From: Pseudoalteromonas amylolytica
GTDB taxonomy: Bacteria; Pseudomonadota; Gammaproteobacteria; Enterobacterales; Alteromonadaceae
Reading direction: 5' to 3'
Length of the DNA: 64,000 bases
Assembly: GCF_001854605.1 (NCBI RefSeq)
Contig: NZ_MKJU01000025.1
Location: 558,378 to 622,377, forward strand
Made by a program: the position numbers and the translations under genes. Shown here piece after piece: positions 9,867 through 20,230 of this stretch (positions are counted from its first letter, which is position 1; each line of letters begins with the position of its first letter). The notes under the pieces were generated by a model. That model did no database searches, was not told the origin of the DNA, and was given only the letters and a program-made list of their open reading frames with translations.

Positions 9867-10871
9867 TTACAACATGATCTCAATGGCAATTGCACTGTGA
9901 TCAGAGTAGCGAATATCTTCCTCGTCGCGTTTAGGGTCTAAGTGGGCATCATAATTATGATAAGTTAGGGATTTGAGCACGGATGCTTCATTGTTTGGGT
10001 TAAACTGCTGGGAGGCTAGGATATAATCTAACACGTTGCCTTCACCTTGGTAATAATGGCTGGCGGGCTTTTGAGTAAAACTATGCGCATTATCTGCAAA
10101 AGAAAAACTATCAAATAAACCTACGCTGTCGAAGCGATTATGGGTGTTAACTTGTAGTGGAAATGTTTGAGTCATAAACGATAGTGCTGGGCTTGTCAGA
10201 TTGTCATTAAAATCACCCATAACTAAGGTGGCATGGCGCTGTTCACGCTGTGTTTTCAAAGCGTCGTAATACACGATTGAGGCTTCGAGTGAGCGTGAAA
10301 TTTGCGACTGCATAGTACCTACGGTTTTGTGTAGCAGCGCCAGTAAGGGATCGTCTTGCTCCGAGCCGTCAACCATGTGTGCCATGGAGTGAACCCGTTG
10401 TGATTTAAAGTGAACGGCGTAGCAGGTGATAGGGCCAAAACCTGCTATCTCAATACAGCATTTCACCGGCGTGCGGTTAAAGCGAAACTGATGTTGATTG
10501 TTGAGGTACTCTAGCAGTTCAGGACAGGGCTCAAAGGCACAAACCTGTTGAAAAGGAAGTTTTGAGGCAATCGCCACAACAGGGTTAAACAGTACGTTTG
10601 GGTAGATTGCGTCTAGTTGAGGGGTATCAACCGTTGCGAAGTAGGGTAAGCCCATATCTTCACACAGAGATTTAAGTGCATCAATACTAAACACTTCTTG
10701 AAATACAATTAGTGTTGGATCAATGTGCTCGATAAGCCCCGTAACGAATTGAGTTTTAGACTGCCATTGGGTCTCATCATAGTGTTCACTTAGCTGATAA
10801 AACGAATATGGCGGTGCTGCAAAATTCAACAGGTTTAAAGAGGCAAAGCAATATCGCGTCGGTTTGGTCAT
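9867..10871 (-). CDS. Endonuclease/exonuclease/phosphatase family protein
   Basis: 334 residues with the EEP fold signatures in order: an N-terminal ASLNLLNF strand, the metal-binding Glu in IVFQEVF, the HFKSQR segment, MGDFNDN and the C-terminal SDHSAI. Members are Mg-dependent phosphodiesterases that cut nucleic acids, phosphoinositides or sphingomyelin. No signal peptide is seen, so a cytosolic substrate is more likely. It stands alone on the minus strand. The substrate cannot be read from the sequence. Confidence 0.88.
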   Translation of the reverse strand: MTKPTRYCFASLNLLNFAAPPYSFYQLSEHYDETQWQSKTQFVTGLIEHIDPTLIVFQEVFSIDALKSLCEDMGLPYFATVDTPQLDAIYPNVLFNPVVAIASKLPFQQVCAFEPCPELLEYLNNQHQFRFNRTPVKCCIEIAGFGPITCYAVHFKSQRVHSMAHMVDGSEQDDPLLALLHKTVGTMQSQISRSLEASIVYYDALKTQREQRHATLVMGDFNDNLTSPALSFMTQTFPLQVNTHNRFDSVGLFDSFSFADNAHSFTQKPASHYYQGEGNVLDYILASQQFNPNNEASVLKSLTYHNYDAHLDPKRDEEDIRYSDHSAIAIEIML

Positions 10872-10928
10872 GTTTTACTCACACAGGGACGTTAGGGTGC
10901 ATAAATTTAACAATTTATTGAATCAATT

Positions 10929-11060
10929 TTAGTCTTTCCCTTGAATTTCGTCACGCGCACGGTCAAAATACTCGTCGGTTTGAAAGTCCCCAAGCACACG
11001 GTATGCTAAATCGCTGCCGGCGCCAATGCTTATTCGTAAAAGCGTTGTTGGGCACTCATT
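10929..11060 (-). pseudogene. Orphan coding-like fragment without a start codon
   Basis: A minus-strand open stretch of 43 codons plus stop. Its C-terminal part reads like real protein (GAGSDLAYRVLGDF, then TDEYFDRARDE) and ends EIQGKD. It has an in-frame stop just upstream (11061-11063) and no ATG or TTG start; only an internal GTG exists. It looks like the 3' end of a decayed gene between the nuclease-fold gene and thrS. Chance is possible. Confidence 0.35.
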
Positions 11061-11125
11061 TTAAAAATTAATTTATTAATACATGTGATGCGTTGTAGGT
11101 GTCACCACTGTAAATAGGATTTATC

Positions 11126-13036
11126 ATGCCAATTATTACCCTTCCTGACGGTAGTCAGCGTGTCTTTGAAAACCCAGTTTCAACATTACAAGTTGCTCAA
11201 GATATCGGCCCAGGCCTTGCTAAAGCAACTATTGCTGGGAGAGTGAATGGTGTGCGCGTTGATGCGTGCGATATTATCAATGAAGACGCACAGTTAGAAA
11301 TCATAACAGCAAAAGACGAAGACGGTTTAGAGATTATCCGTCACTCTTGTGCGCACTTAATCGGTCACGCTATTAAGCAATTATTCCCTGACGTAAAAAT
11401 GGCGATTGGTCCAACGATCGACAATGGCTTTTATTACGATGTTGATTTAGAGCACTCTCTAACGCAAGAAGACCTAGATGCCATTGAAAAGCGCATGCTT
11501 GAACTTGCGAAGACGAATTATGACGTTATTAAGAAAACTGTTTCTTGGCAAGAAGCGCGCGAGACATTCGCTGCGCGTGGCGAAACCTATAAGATCGAAA
11601 TCTTAGACGAGAATATCGACAAAGATGACAGACCAGGCCTATATCACCATGAAGAATACGTTGATATGTGTCGTGGTCCTCACGTGCCAAATATGAAGTT
11701 CTGCCAACACTTTAAAATTATGAAAGTGGCAGGTGCGTACTGGCGCGGTAACTCAGAAAACAAAATGCTGCAACGTATTTACGGTACAGCTTGGGCTGAC
11801 AAAAAGCAGTTAAAAGCCTATTTGAAGCGTCTAGAAGAAGCAGAAAAACGTGATCACCGTAAAATTGGTAAAGCGTTAGACCTTTGGCACTGGCAAGAAG
11901 AAGCGCCGGGTATGGTGTTTTGGCACAACGATGGTTGGAGCATTTACCGCGAGCTAGAAGACTTCGTACGTGAAAAGTTACGTGAATATAACTACGAAGA
12001 AGTTAAAGGCCCATTAATGATGGACCGCGCGTTATGGGAAAAATCAGGTCACTGGGACAAGTACGCAGATGCAATGTTCACCACTGAGTCGGAAAAACGC
12101 GAGTACGCGATTAAACCGATGAACTGTCCAGGACACGTACAAATCTTTAACCAAGGTTTGAAGTCATACCGTGATTTACCATTGCGTATGGCTGAGTTTG
12201 GCTGTTGTCACCGTAACGAACCATCTGGTGCACTGCATGGCCTTATGCGCGTACGCGGCTTTACTCAAGATGATGCTCATATTTTCTGTACTGATGAACA
12301 AATCATGGATGAAGTGTCGGCTTGTATTAAGATGGTTTACGACACATACGAAACGTTCGGATTCGAGAAAATTGTCGTTAAGCTATCAACGCGTCCAGAA
12401 AAACGCATCGGTGAAGATGAAATGTGGGATAAAGCGGAGCTTGCTCTTGCTGAAGCACTTAAAACGAACAACATTGAGTTTGAATATTTACCGGGTGAAG
12501 GTGCGTTCTACGGTCCAAAGATCGAATTTACTTTGTATGATTGTTTGGAGCGTGCATGGCAGTGTGGTACTGTGCAGCTAGATTTTGCTCTGCCAGGTCG
12601 TTTAGGGGCAACTTATGTTGCTGAAAACAATGAACGTAAGACACCGGTTATGATTCACCGCGCAATCTTGGGTTCAATCGAACGTTTCATTGGTATTCTT
12701 ACCGAAGAGTATGCTGGTTTGTTCCCAACTTGGTTAGCACCTAAGCAAGTGGTAATTATGAATATTACCGATAAACAAGCAGATTATGTGCACGAAATCG
12801 TACAAAAGTTAAATAAACTTGGAATTAGAGCCTGTGCTGACTTGAGAAATGAGAAGATTGGCTTTAAAATTCGGGAGCATACTTTAAAACGTATACCTTA
12901 CCTACTGGTTGTTGGTGACAAAGAAGTTGAGCAACAAGAAGTAGCAGTGAGAACGCGTAAGGGTGAAGACCTAGGCAAGTTCTCAGTCGAAGATTTTATC
13001 GCTAAACTCAGTGAAGAAATTAAACATCGACAGTAA
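11126..13036 (+). CDS. thrS: Threonyl-tRNA synthetase
   Basis: 636 residues of a class II synthetase charging tRNA-Thr. In order: a TGS domain (1-61), an editing domain with [10 protein letters not shown] (near 73), a catalytic core with MNCPGH (zinc ligand Cys334, the same number as in E. coli) and a C-terminal anticodon-binding domain. Its length is typical. It heads the conserved thrS-infC-rpmI-rplT group. The ATG at 11126 starts [12 protein letters not shown], as in E. coli. In E. coli ThrRS represses its own mRNA; the leader here is too short in view to judge this. Confidence 0.97.
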   Translation: MPIITLPDGSQRVFENPVSTLQVAQDIGPGLAKATIAGRVNGVRVDACDIINEDAQLEIITAKDEDGLEIIRHSCAHLIGHAIKQLFPDVKMAIGPTIDNGFYYDVDLEHSLTQEDLDAIEKRMLELAKTNYDVIKKTVSWQEARETFAARGETYKIEILDENIDKDDRPGLYHHEEYVDMCRGPHVPNMKFCQHFKIMKVAGAYWRGNSENKMLQRIYGTAWADKKQLKAYLKRLEEAEKRDHRKIGKALDLWHWQEEAPGMVFWHNDGWSIYRELEDFVREKLREYNYEEVKGPLMMDRALWEKSGHWDKYADAMFTTESEKREYAIKPMNCPGHVQIFNQGLKSYRDLPLRMAEFGCCHRNEPSGALHGLMRVRGFTQDDAHIFCTDEQIMDEVSACIKMVYDTYETFGFEKIVVKLSTRPEKRIGEDEMWDKAELALAEALKTNNIEFEYLPGEGAFYGPKIEFTLYDCLERAWQCGTVQLDFALPGRLGATYVAENNERKTPVMIHRAILGSIERFIGILTEEYAGLFPTWLAPKQVVIMNITDKQADYVHEIVQKLNKLGIRACADLRNEKIGFKIREHTLKRIPYLLVVGDKEVEQQEVAVRTRKGEDLGKFSVEDFIAKLSEEIKHRQ

Positions 13037-13110
13037 TACAACCTGCGTGTGGCACAAACATCTACGATTGTCACACGCAACATATTTTGATTTTCTTGGA
13101 GGAACGTACC

Positions 13111-13656
13111 ATTAGAGGCGGAAAAAAAGGGCAAACTACAGCTCAAAAAAATCGTATCAATGAAGAAATAACTGCGAAAGAAGTTCGCTTATCTGGCGTT
13201 GAAGGTCAGGAAGCGAGCATTATGTCGTTAAAAGAAGCTCAAGCGATTGCTGATGAAGCAGGTGTGGATCTAGTTGAGATTAGTCCCAATGCTGAACCTC
13301 CTGTCTGTAAGGTAATGGACTACGGTAAGTTCCTTTTTGAAAAAGCAAAATTACAAAAAGAACAAAAGAAAAAGCAAAAGCAGATCCAAATTAAAGAGAT
13401 CAAGTTCCGTCCTGGCACGGACGAGGGTGATTATCAGGTTAAGTTACGCAGCCTAAGAAAATTCTTAGAAGCGGGTGACAAAGCTAAAATCACTATTCGC
13501 TTCCGTGGTCGTGAAATGGCTCACCAAGAAATTGGTATCGAATTGCTAAACCGTGTTAAAACCGATTTAGAAGATTTAGCAGTTGTTGAATCATTCCCAA
13601 ATCGTGTTGAAGGGCGTCAGATGGTTATGATGATGTCGCCTATTGCTAAAAAGTAA
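13111..13656 (+). CDS. infC: Translation initiation factor IF-3, AUU start
   Basis: 181 residues. IF-3 binds the 30S subunit, prevents early 50S joining and checks start-codon pairing. The start is ATT at 13111: the encoded [19 protein letters not shown] aligns with the E. coli start, and a perfect TTGGAGGAA lies seven bases upstream. A longer frame from TTG 13087 would read through that ribosome site. Rare AUU starts on infC are known to let IF-3 repress its own translation. [14 protein letters not shown] and FRGREMAHQ are family hallmarks. Confidence 0.96.
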   Translation: MRGGKKGQTTAQKNRINEEITAKEVRLSGVEGQEASIMSLKEAQAIADEAGVDLVEISPNAEPPVCKVMDYGKFLFEKAKLQKEQKKKQKQIQIKEIKFRPGTDEGDYQVKLRSLRKFLEAGDKAKITIRFRGREMAHQEIGIELLNRVKTDLEDLAVVESFPNRVEGRQMVMMMSPIAKK

Positions 13657-13681
13657 TAAACACGGCATAATGCGCGCGAAT

Positions 13682-13721
13682 TTAATGCAGGTCTAAAGTA
13701 CCTTACGGTCACCTGCATTAA
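13682..13721 (+). promoter_or_regulatory. Leader hairpin before rpmI-rplT
   Basis: An 11-bp perfect stem, TTAATGCAGGT (13682-13692) with ACCTGCATTAA (13711-13721), with an 18-base loop, in the 182-base gap between infC and rpmI. In E. coli this gap forms the structure bound by L20 to repress rpmI and rplT. A matching role here is inferred from position only. Confidence 0.5.
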
Positions 13722-13838
13722 CCGGTCTTAAAGAAAGGCGCGAGTCTTCACCGGAATTGGTTGTGAGTTAGGCCTTTAAAGTGGTGTTTACATCCGCCTG
13801 CTTGCATTGTTTAAAGCAATACATTTGGAGTTATTGCA

Positions 13839-14039
13839 ATGGCTTATAAGCTAAAATCACACAGAGGCGCTGCTAAGCGTTTCAAAAAGACTGCTTCAGG
13901 CGGTTATAAGCGTAAACAGTCGCACCTTCGTCACATTCTGACTAAGAAGTCTTCTAAGCGTAAACTACACTTACGTGCTAAGTCTATGGTTCACAAAAAC
14001 GACATTGGTCTTATCGACCGCATGTTACCATTCGCTTAA
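13839..14039 (+). CDS. rpmI: 50S ribosomal protein L35
   Basis: 66 residues, strongly basic, with [15 protein letters not shown] and a [16 protein letters not shown] stretch typical of L35. A GGAG ribosome site lies before the ATG. It sits 15 bases upstream of rplT, as in nearly all bacteria. Confidence 0.97.
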   Translation: MAYKLKSHRGAAKRFKKTASGGYKRKQSHLRHILTKKSSKRKLHLRAKSMVHKNDIGLIDRMLPFA

Positions 14040-14054
14040 TAGGGGATATCAGAA

Positions 14055-14414
14055 ATGGCAAGAGTTAAACGCGGTGTTATCGCACGTGCACGTCACAAAA
14101 AAGTATTAAAGCAAGCTAAAGGTTACTACGGAGCACGTTCACGTGTTTACCGCGTAGCTTTCCAAGCAGTAACTAAAGCAGGTCAATACGCATACCGTGA
14201 CCGTCGCGCGAAGAAACGTACTTTCCGTCAATTATGGATTGCACGTATCAACGCTGCAGCACGTCAAAACGGCCTTTCTTACAGCCGTTTCATCAATGGC
14301 CTTAAAAAGTCATCTGTTGAAATCGATCGTAAGATCCTAGCTGATATCGCAGTATACGACCAAGTAGCTTTCGCAGCATTAGTTGCTAAAGCAAAAGACG
14401 GTCTATCTGCTTAA
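14055..14414 (+). CDS. rplT: 50S ribosomal protein L20
   Basis: 119 residues, with the basic N-terminal extension [19 protein letters not shown] and [12 protein letters not shown] characteristic of L20. L20 is needed early in 50S assembly and, in known systems, represses its own operon by binding the leader. It is the last gene of the group before a strong terminator. Confidence 0.98.
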   Translation: MARVKRGVIARARHKKVLKQAKGYYGARSRVYRVAFQAVTKAGQYAYRDRRAKKRTFRQLWIARINAAARQNGLSYSRFINGLKKSSVEIDRKILADIAVYDQVAFAALVAKAKDGLSA

Positions 14415-14438
14415 TAAGCAACTAAGCTTATTTCCCGA

Positions 14439-14465
14439 AAAAGGAGCCTTTGGCTCCTTTTTTTG
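14439..14465 (+). terminator. Intrinsic terminator of the infC-rpmI-rplT operon
   Basis: Stem AAGGAGCC/GGCTCCTT (14441-14448 with 14452-14459), a three-base loop and a run of T to 14465. The A tract on the left could also stop the convergent dehydrogenase gene. Confidence 0.92.
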
Positions 14466-14468
14466 ATC

Positions 14469-15296
14469 TTAACGATTTTTGATAAGTATTTTATCTAACC
14501 AACTAGTGCTGAGAATACGTTTAAGATAACCCATAAAGTAGGTTGGGAAGGTCACGTAATATCTAGGCTTGGCTTTCTTTGCTGTCAATGCATGTAATAG
14601 TTTTTTATAGACGGCTTGTGGTTCAAGGGTAAATGGCTGTGGCGCACGTTGTGCGGCGAGTCTATCCATTTGTGCTAAGTAATCTTGTCTATGGGGGCTA
14701 TCTTCGATATTAATGTTATCAACAAATGCTTGTTTTGCGTTTTCTCTAAACTTAGAGGCAATAGGGCCAGGCTCAATTAGACTGATCTGAATATCGGTGC
14801 CTATCAGCTCCATGCGTAGGGTATCGGTTAGACCTTCCAAGGCAAATTTGCTGGCATTATAGGCGCCTCTAAATGGTAGTGCCACAAGGCCAAGCACCGA
14901 TGAATTATGTATTATGCGACCAGAGCCATGTGAACGCATATGCTTAATAGCGAGGTTTGTTAGGGTGTGCCAAGCAAAAAAGTTTGTTTCAAACTGTTGT
15001 TTCAATACTTTAGTGGGTAGGTCTTCGACCGCGCCTGGTTGCCCATAAGCACCATTATTAAACAAGGCATCTAACTTCCCGTCACATAACTTCAAGGCCT
15101 GTTCAAAGCCGTTAGCTATGCTTTGTTCATCATTCAAATCGAGTTGAATGCAGGTTAGTCCTTCGTGAGTTAACCTGTATACATCTTCTTGTTTTCTGCA
15201 AGAGGCGATAACATGAAAACCAGCGTTGTGAAGTGCATGAGCACAATAGTAGCCTATTCCTGTTGAGCACCCTGTAATGAGTATTGATGTCGTCAT
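14469..15296 (-). CDS. Short-chain dehydrogenase/reductase
   Basis: About 275 residues from the ATG at 15296 (MTTSILITGCSTG), which follows AAGAAG. The upstream in-frame codons to 15371 add an AT-rich tail unlike the family. The Rossmann motif is GCSTGIGYY, the NNG segment is NNGAYG, the Ser is in HNSSVLG and the catalytic Tyr-Lys pair is in YNASKFAL. It is a classical SDR of the group that includes many uncharacterised oxidoreductases; the substrate is unknown. It converges with rplT. Confidence 0.9.
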   Translation of the reverse strand: MTTSILITGCSTGIGYYCAHALHNAGFHVIASCRKQEDVYRLTHEGLTCIQLDLNDEQSIANGFEQALKLCDGKLDALFNNGAYGQPGAVEDLPTKVLKQQFETNFFAWHTLTNLAIKHMRSHGSGRIIHNSSVLGLVALPFRGAYNASKFALEGLTDTLRMELIGTDIQISLIEPGPIASKFRENAKQAFVDNINIEDSPHRQDYLAQMDRLAAQRAPQPFTLEPQAVYKKLLHALTAKKAKPRYYVTFPTYFMGYLKRILSTSWLDKILIKNR

Positions 15297-15442
15297 AAGT
15301 ATCTTCTTAAGAAAAATAAAGCCTATTTGTGTGAGCGAGATGTTATTAGCTGCATATTTTTGTTGAATCACCGCACATTGTAAGATGTTAACTAAAATAT
15401 TGATATAATTGTGCTATCTAGGCTGAAAATTGAGAAATAAAA

Positions 15443-17233
15443 ATGATAGCAAGCATGATCATGTTGACCGCAAGCTTGTCATTAGATGCTCATTTGCCGC
15501 CGCTGGAGCCTTGGCAAGGGCAAAGCGAGCAATTGATGCAAATGAAAGGTCCTTTAACCACTGACTTTGAACTTAGTGAAGGCATGAACTCGCCTGATTA
15601 TCAACAAACAATGGCGTTTGTTGAGCGTTTAGTGGCGGCAAATCCAACTCAATTTAAAGCAATTGACATAGGTTATAGCAAATCTGGGCGGGCAATAAAA
15701 ATGCTGATCGCATCGGAGCAGAGCCACTTTACAGCTTCAATGTTAAAAAATAATCAAAAGCCGACTTTGCTGATCCAAGCGGGTATTCACGCTGGGGAAA
15801 TTGATGGTAAAGATGCTGCGTTTATGATGCTCAGAGATATTGCACTAGGTAAGCGTAGAGATTTATTGAGCCAAGTAAATATCTTATTCGTACCAATCCT
15901 TAATGTGGATGGTCATGAGCGACGTAGTAAGTACAATAGGATCAATCAGCGTGGTCCGCTAGAGATGGGCTTTCGCACTAACGCCAATAATCTGAACTTG
16001 AATCGTGATTACACTAAGCTCGATACGCCAGAGGTTCAAGCAATTTTAAAAGTGATTGATGAGTATCAGCCAGCGCTTTACCTGGATGTGCATGTGACTG
16101 ATGGTGCGGATTATCAATACGATATTACTTATGGCTTTAATCCCGAGTTTGCCAGTGAGTCACCAGCCATCGCGCGCGTGCTTGAGAGCCAGATAAAGCC
16201 TGTGATAGATAAGGCGCTAGAAAAGCAAGGCCACATTCCGGGACCATTGGTATTTGCAATGGATAAGCGCGATTTTAAGAAGGGCATTGCTGGTTGGGTT
16301 GCTACACCACGTTTTTCCAATGGTTGGGGAGACTTAGCTGGCGTTCCCACTATTTTAGTTGAGAACCATTCTCTAAAACCCTATAAACAGCGGGTACTGG
16401 GGACCTACGTATTGTACAATGGCCTTATCTCGGCGTTGTCAAAGTACCATACGCAGTTAAACGAAGCCGTCGCCGCAGAACAAAATAATATGCCACAGCA
16501 ATTAGTCGTAAAAAGAGCGTATGCTAAGCAACCCGACACGATTTCGTTTAAAGGGATCAAATATAAGCATTTCCAAAGTGCTATTTCAGGACAAACTGAA
16601 GCAAAGTACCTCGGAGAGAAAATACAGTACGACGCCTTACCTATTTACTGGCAAAAGGAAGTTGTGACTAAGATTGACGTGCCAGACGCATTTTATATTC
16701 CTCCGGCATACCCTGAAATTGTAGAAAAGTTAAAACTTCACGGTATTAAAGTCGCAAGAGTCGAAGAAATGCCTGAACCGGTTGATTCTTTGGTAAGCGC
16801 TAATGTCACCAGTTACGAGTTTGCAAAAGCACCTTTTGAAGGGCGGTTTATGGTATCAGCGTCTTTTAGTTTTGATAAAGTAGAAGCTCCAAAACTTGCA
16901 GGTTGGTATCAAGTTAGCACTGACCAAATCAGAGGTAAACTTGCTACACATTTGTTGCATCCTCAAGCACCTGATTCATTTTTTAGCTGGGGTGAGTTTA
17001 ACACTATTTTTCAACGCACAGAGTATGTTGAAAATTATGCATTAGAGCCTTTTGCTCGTTCTATGTTAAAAGAGAACCCAGCGATAGCTTTAGAGTTTGA
17101 TAGAAAGATCCGCGAAGATAAAGCGTTTGCAGATGACCCCAATGCGCGCATGGAGTGGTTGTATGCAAAGACACCATTTTATGATAAGGCTTATCTAAAA
17201 TATCCTATTTTAATGTCGTTTAAGGGGAAATAA
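15443..17233 (+). CDS. M14 family zinc carboxypeptidase, exported
   Basis: 596 residues with a short N-terminal signal-like stretch (MIASMIMLTASLSLDA). The zinc site is HAGE (H116, E119) and H217 in YLDVHV; NLNRDY contributes the substrate-binding Asn-Arg, and E307 in LVENHS fits the catalytic Glu. Such enzymes remove C-terminal residues from peptides, probably in the periplasm or outside the cell here. A long C-terminal region (about 330-596) has no domain I recognise. The MBL-fold gene begins one base after its stop, so the two are cotranscribed. Confidence 0.88.
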   Translation: MIASMIMLTASLSLDAHLPPLEPWQGQSEQLMQMKGPLTTDFELSEGMNSPDYQQTMAFVERLVAANPTQFKAIDIGYSKSGRAIKMLIASEQSHFTASMLKNNQKPTLLIQAGIHAGEIDGKDAAFMMLRDIALGKRRDLLSQVNILFVPILNVDGHERRSKYNRINQRGPLEMGFRTNANNLNLNRDYTKLDTPEVQAILKVIDEYQPALYLDVHVTDGADYQYDITYGFNPEFASESPAIARVLESQIKPVIDKALEKQGHIPGPLVFAMDKRDFKKGIAGWVATPRFSNGWGDLAGVPTILVENHSLKPYKQRVLGTYVLYNGLISALSKYHTQLNEAVAAEQNNMPQQLVVKRAYAKQPDTISFKGIKYKHFQSAISGQTEAKYLGEKIQYDALPIYWQKEVVTKIDVPDAFYIPPAYPEIVEKLKLHGIKVARVEEMPEPVDSLVSANVTSYEFAKAPFEGRFMVSASFSFDKVEAPKLAGWYQVSTDQIRGKLATHLLHPQAPDSFFSWGEFNTIFQRTEYVENYALEPFARSMLKENPAIALEFDRKIREDKAFADDPNARMEWLYAKTPFYDKAYLKYPILMSFKGK

Positions 17234-17234
17234 G

Positions 17235-17876
17235 GTGCAAGTATTAACAGTTCCAGTAACGCCATTTATGCAAAATGCGCGGTTTATTACATGCCCTGAA
17301 ACGAGTAAAACAGCTATTGTTGACCCAGGTGGAGACGCAGATAAGCTGCTCAAATGTATTCATGATGGTCAGCTTAATATTGAATGCATATTACTCACGC
17401 ATGGACATCTAGATCATGTTGGAGCGGCTGATGAGCTAAAAAAAGCGCTGGGTCTAGAAATTATAGGTCCACACCTAGATGAGAAGTTTTGGTTCGATGC
17501 GCTTCCTATGCAGTCGCAAATGTTTGGTTTTGCACCAAAGGCTGCATTCTATCCTGATCGCTGGCTGTCACACAAAGAGCCTGTTAGTGTGGGTAAAATG
17601 CAATTGGAAGTAAGACACTGCCCAGGCCACACACCAGGCCATGTGGTGTTTTATCATAATGATTCTTCTAAAGTTATTGTAGGCGACGTGTTGTTTAAAG
17701 GGTCAGTGGGTCGCACTGACTTTCCTAAAGGTGATGCAAGCCAGTTAAAGCAATCTATACTGGAACAGTTGTTTACCTTGCCAGAAGAAACCGTGGTGTT
17801 ATCAGGGCATGGTGAAAACACCACCATAGGCTTTGAAAAGTATAATAACCCATTTATGAGTGGACAGTATGGGTGA
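17235..17876 (+). CDS. MBL-fold metallohydrolase, YcbL/glyoxalase II type
   Basis: 213 residues from a GTG start, one base after the M14 gene. The metal motif HGHLDH is H56-x-H58-x-D60-H61, followed by HCPGHTPGHVVF, GDVLFKGSVGRTDF and a C-terminal SGHGENTTI, all typical of the short, type II glyoxalase-like hydrolases. The family hydrolyses thioesters such as S-lactoylglutathione. The short length, without the C-terminal GloB domain, favours the YcbL group. Confidence 0.9.
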   Translation: MQVLTVPVTPFMQNARFITCPETSKTAIVDPGGDADKLLKCIHDGQLNIECILLTHGHLDHVGAADELKKALGLEIIGPHLDEKFWFDALPMQSQMFGFAPKAAFYPDRWLSHKEPVSVGKMQLEVRHCPGHTPGHVVFYHNDSSKVIVGDVLFKGSVGRTDFPKGDASQLKQSILEQLFTLPEETVVLSGHGENTTIGFEKYNNPFMSGQYG

Positions 17877-17947
17877 TCATAGGGGCGGACAAATTGCTTG
17901 TCTGCATGTATAATTTTTTCCACTGACTAAAATTTAAAGAAAAAACA

Positions 17948-18406
17948 ATGTCATTAAATCAGGTTGATCGCCAAATTTTGGCACTATTACAGCAAGACGC
18001 GAGCCTTTCAACGGCAGAAATAGCAGATAAAGTTGGGCTTTCTCAATCACCATGTTGGCGAAGAATTGCCAAATTAGAACAAGATGGCTATATCAAGGGT
18101 AAAGTTGCTCTATTGGATGAGAAACAACTTGGTTTTGATATGCTGGTATATGCACACGTGCGCTTGTCCAACCATGGCCGCAACAATCTAGCAGAGTTTG
18201 AAAAGCTTATCATGAGCTATGATGAAGTCACAGAATGTTACACCATGGCTGGCACGATGGACTTTATGCTAAGAATTATCTCTCGTGGTATAGAAGGGTA
18301 TGAGTTGTTTGTGAGAGACAATTTACTCAACCTTGAATACGTTCAAGAAGTACATTCAAATGTGACCATGACGTGTGTTAAAAGAACGACTGCATTACCA
18401 TTATAA
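17948..18406 (+). CDS. Lrp/AsnC family transcriptional regulator
   Basis: 152 residues: an N-terminal helix-turn-helix (DRQILALLQQDASLSTAEI and VGLSQSPCWRRI) and a C-terminal RAM ligand-binding domain. It is a paralogue of the Lrp at 44277, which differs in its DNA-reading helix. It stands alone between the MBL hydrolase and the SulP gene. The ligand and targets are unknown. Confidence 0.92.
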   Translation: MSLNQVDRQILALLQQDASLSTAEIADKVGLSQSPCWRRIAKLEQDGYIKGKVALLDEKQLGFDMLVYAHVRLSNHGRNNLAEFEKLIMSYDEVTECYTMAGTMDFMLRIISRGIEGYELFVRDNLLNLEYVQEVHSNVTMTCVKRTTALPL

Positions 18407-18528
18407 CGAGATATAATGTAATTGTGTCGTGATACTGCTGTCAGTTTGATACATTTTAATCTAATTTGTTAAAAGCGCTGTGTTTTGTTAAAATCCAGCG
18501 CTTTTCTGTATGTTGTAAGAGGATGTGA

Positions 18529-20085
18529 ATGTTTAATTTAATCAGCAAGGCGCCAAGCTCTGCTAAAAATGACATCTTATCTGGTTTAACTGTCGCACTT
18601 GCGCTAGTTCCAGAAGCGGTTGCATTTGCCTTTGTTGCGCAAGTTGATCCACTCGTTGGCTTATACGCTGCGTTTATTGTTGGTTTAATTACGTCAATCT
18701 TTGGCGGTCGTCCGGGTATGATCTCAGGCGCGACAGGTGCTCTGGCCGTTGTTATGGTGAGTCTTGTTGTTGAGCATGGTGTCGAATACCTGTTTGCCAC
18801 GGTACTGCTGATGGGGATCCTGCAAGTGCTGGCAGGGGTCTTCAAGCTCGGAAAGTTCATTCGAATGGTACCACATCCTGTTATGTTGGGGTTTGTAAAC
18901 GGCCTAGCAATTGTTATCTTCCTCGCGCAGCTAGGGCAGTTTAAAGTCTCTGATGCACAAGGTCAGCTGCAGTGGATGCAAGGCTCTCAACTGTATATCA
19001 TGTTGGGCTTGGTAGCGCTGACGATGTTTATTATTCACTTTCTCCCTAAAGTGACCACAGCTATCCCCTCTTCGCTTGCCGCTATTTTAGTTGTTACTGG
19101 ATTAGTTATTGGCCTAGACCTTGATGCACGAAACGTGCTGGATTATCTCAAAGATATGTCAGGGGATGTGAATGCGACCATTGCTGGCGGTTTCCCGCAG
19201 TTCCATATACCAATGGTGCCTTTTAACTGGGAAACATTTACTATTATTTTCCCCTATGCCTTAGTTCTCGCCGCAATTGGTTTAATTGAGTCGTTACTGA
19301 CTCTAACATTAATAGATGAAATCACCGAAACACGTGGTAACAGTAATCGAGAGTGTATTGGTCAAGGCGCAGCGAATATGACTTGTGGTGTATTTGGAGC
19401 GATGGGCGGCTGTGCCATGATTGGTCAATCAATGATAAATATTAACTCGGGTGGGCGTAGTCGCCTGTCGGGTATTACAGCAGCGGTTCTGCTTTTAGGT
19501 TTCATTTTATTTGCTGCGAGTCTTATCGAGATGATCCCATTGGCAGCGCTTGTTGGCGTTATGTTTATGGTAGTATTGGGAACGTTTGAGTGGTCAAGCT
19601 TTAGATTAATGAAGCGTGTACCAAAAACTGATGCTTTCGTGATTGTATTAGTGTCTGGTGTGACGGTGATCACTGACCTTGCCATTGCGGTATGCGTTGG
19701 TGTGATAGTCTCTGCTTTGGTATTTGCATGGGAGCACGCGAAGCATATCTACACAAATAATTATATTGATGAAGAAGGCTCGAAGGTTTATGAGTTACAT
19801 GGACCGCTGTTCTTTGGCTCGGTAAAGAATTTTGCTGATTTATTTGATGTAAACAGTGACCCTGCCGACGTTATTATTGAGTTTAAGTACAGCCGCGTTG
19901 CGGACCACAGTGCAATTGAAGCGATTGACAGCTTGGCTGAGCGTTATACCAAAGCTGGCAAGAAGCTTCATCTGAGACACTTGAGTCAAGATTGCCGCCA
20001 ACTGTTAGAAAAAGCGCGAGATCTTGTCGAAGTCAATGTAATAGAAGACCCTAAATATAAGGTCGCCTCAGATAAACTTGCATAA
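18529..20085 (+). CDS. SulP family anion transporter
   Basis: 518 residues. An N-terminal signature [19 protein letters not shown], about 11-12 hydrophobic segments, then a C-terminal STAS domain (about 410-518) make this an inner-membrane SulP/SLC26 transporter. Bacterial members carry sulfate, bicarbonate or dicarboxylates; which one cannot be told. No carbonic anhydrase gene is fused or adjacent. It is monocistronic with a clear terminator. Confidence 0.92.
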   Translation: MFNLISKAPSSAKNDILSGLTVALALVPEAVAFAFVAQVDPLVGLYAAFIVGLITSIFGGRPGMISGATGALAVVMVSLVVEHGVEYLFATVLLMGILQVLAGVFKLGKFIRMVPHPVMLGFVNGLAIVIFLAQLGQFKVSDAQGQLQWMQGSQLYIMLGLVALTMFIIHFLPKVTTAIPSSLAAILVVTGLVIGLDLDARNVLDYLKDMSGDVNATIAGGFPQFHIPMVPFNWETFTIIFPYALVLAAIGLIESLLTLTLIDEITETRGNSNRECIGQGAANMTCGVFGAMGGCAMIGQSMININSGGRSRLSGITAAVLLLGFILFAASLIEMIPLAALVGVMFMVVLGTFEWSSFRLMKRVPKTDAFVIVLVSGVTVITDLAIAVCVGVIVSALVFAWEHAKHIYTNNYIDEEGSKVYELHGPLFFGSVKNFADLFDVNSDPADVIIEFKYSRVADHSAIEAIDSLAERYTKAGKKLHLRHLSQDCRQLLEKARDLVEVNVIEDPKYKVASDKLA

Positions 20086-20104
20086 AGAACGCATAGAAAA
20101 TCAT

Positions 20105-20131
20105 TAAAAAAGGCACTTAGGTGCCTTTTTT
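20105..20131 (+). terminator. Intrinsic terminator of the SulP gene
   Basis: AAAAAAGGCAC/GTGCCTTTTTT with a four-base TTAG loop, 20 bases after the stop. Confidence 0.92.
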
Positions 20132-20230
20132 ATTTGCGCTGGACAGTAAGAAAACTAAGACAATTTACAGTGATCCTTTCAAGAGCACTGGGATATAATT
20201 AGAACAGAATACGAGGAGTTTAATAAGCTT

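Noticed and set aside
13087..13110. TTG start for infC
   Set aside because: It would translate the ribosome site itself; the ATT at 13111 matches the conserved N terminus.
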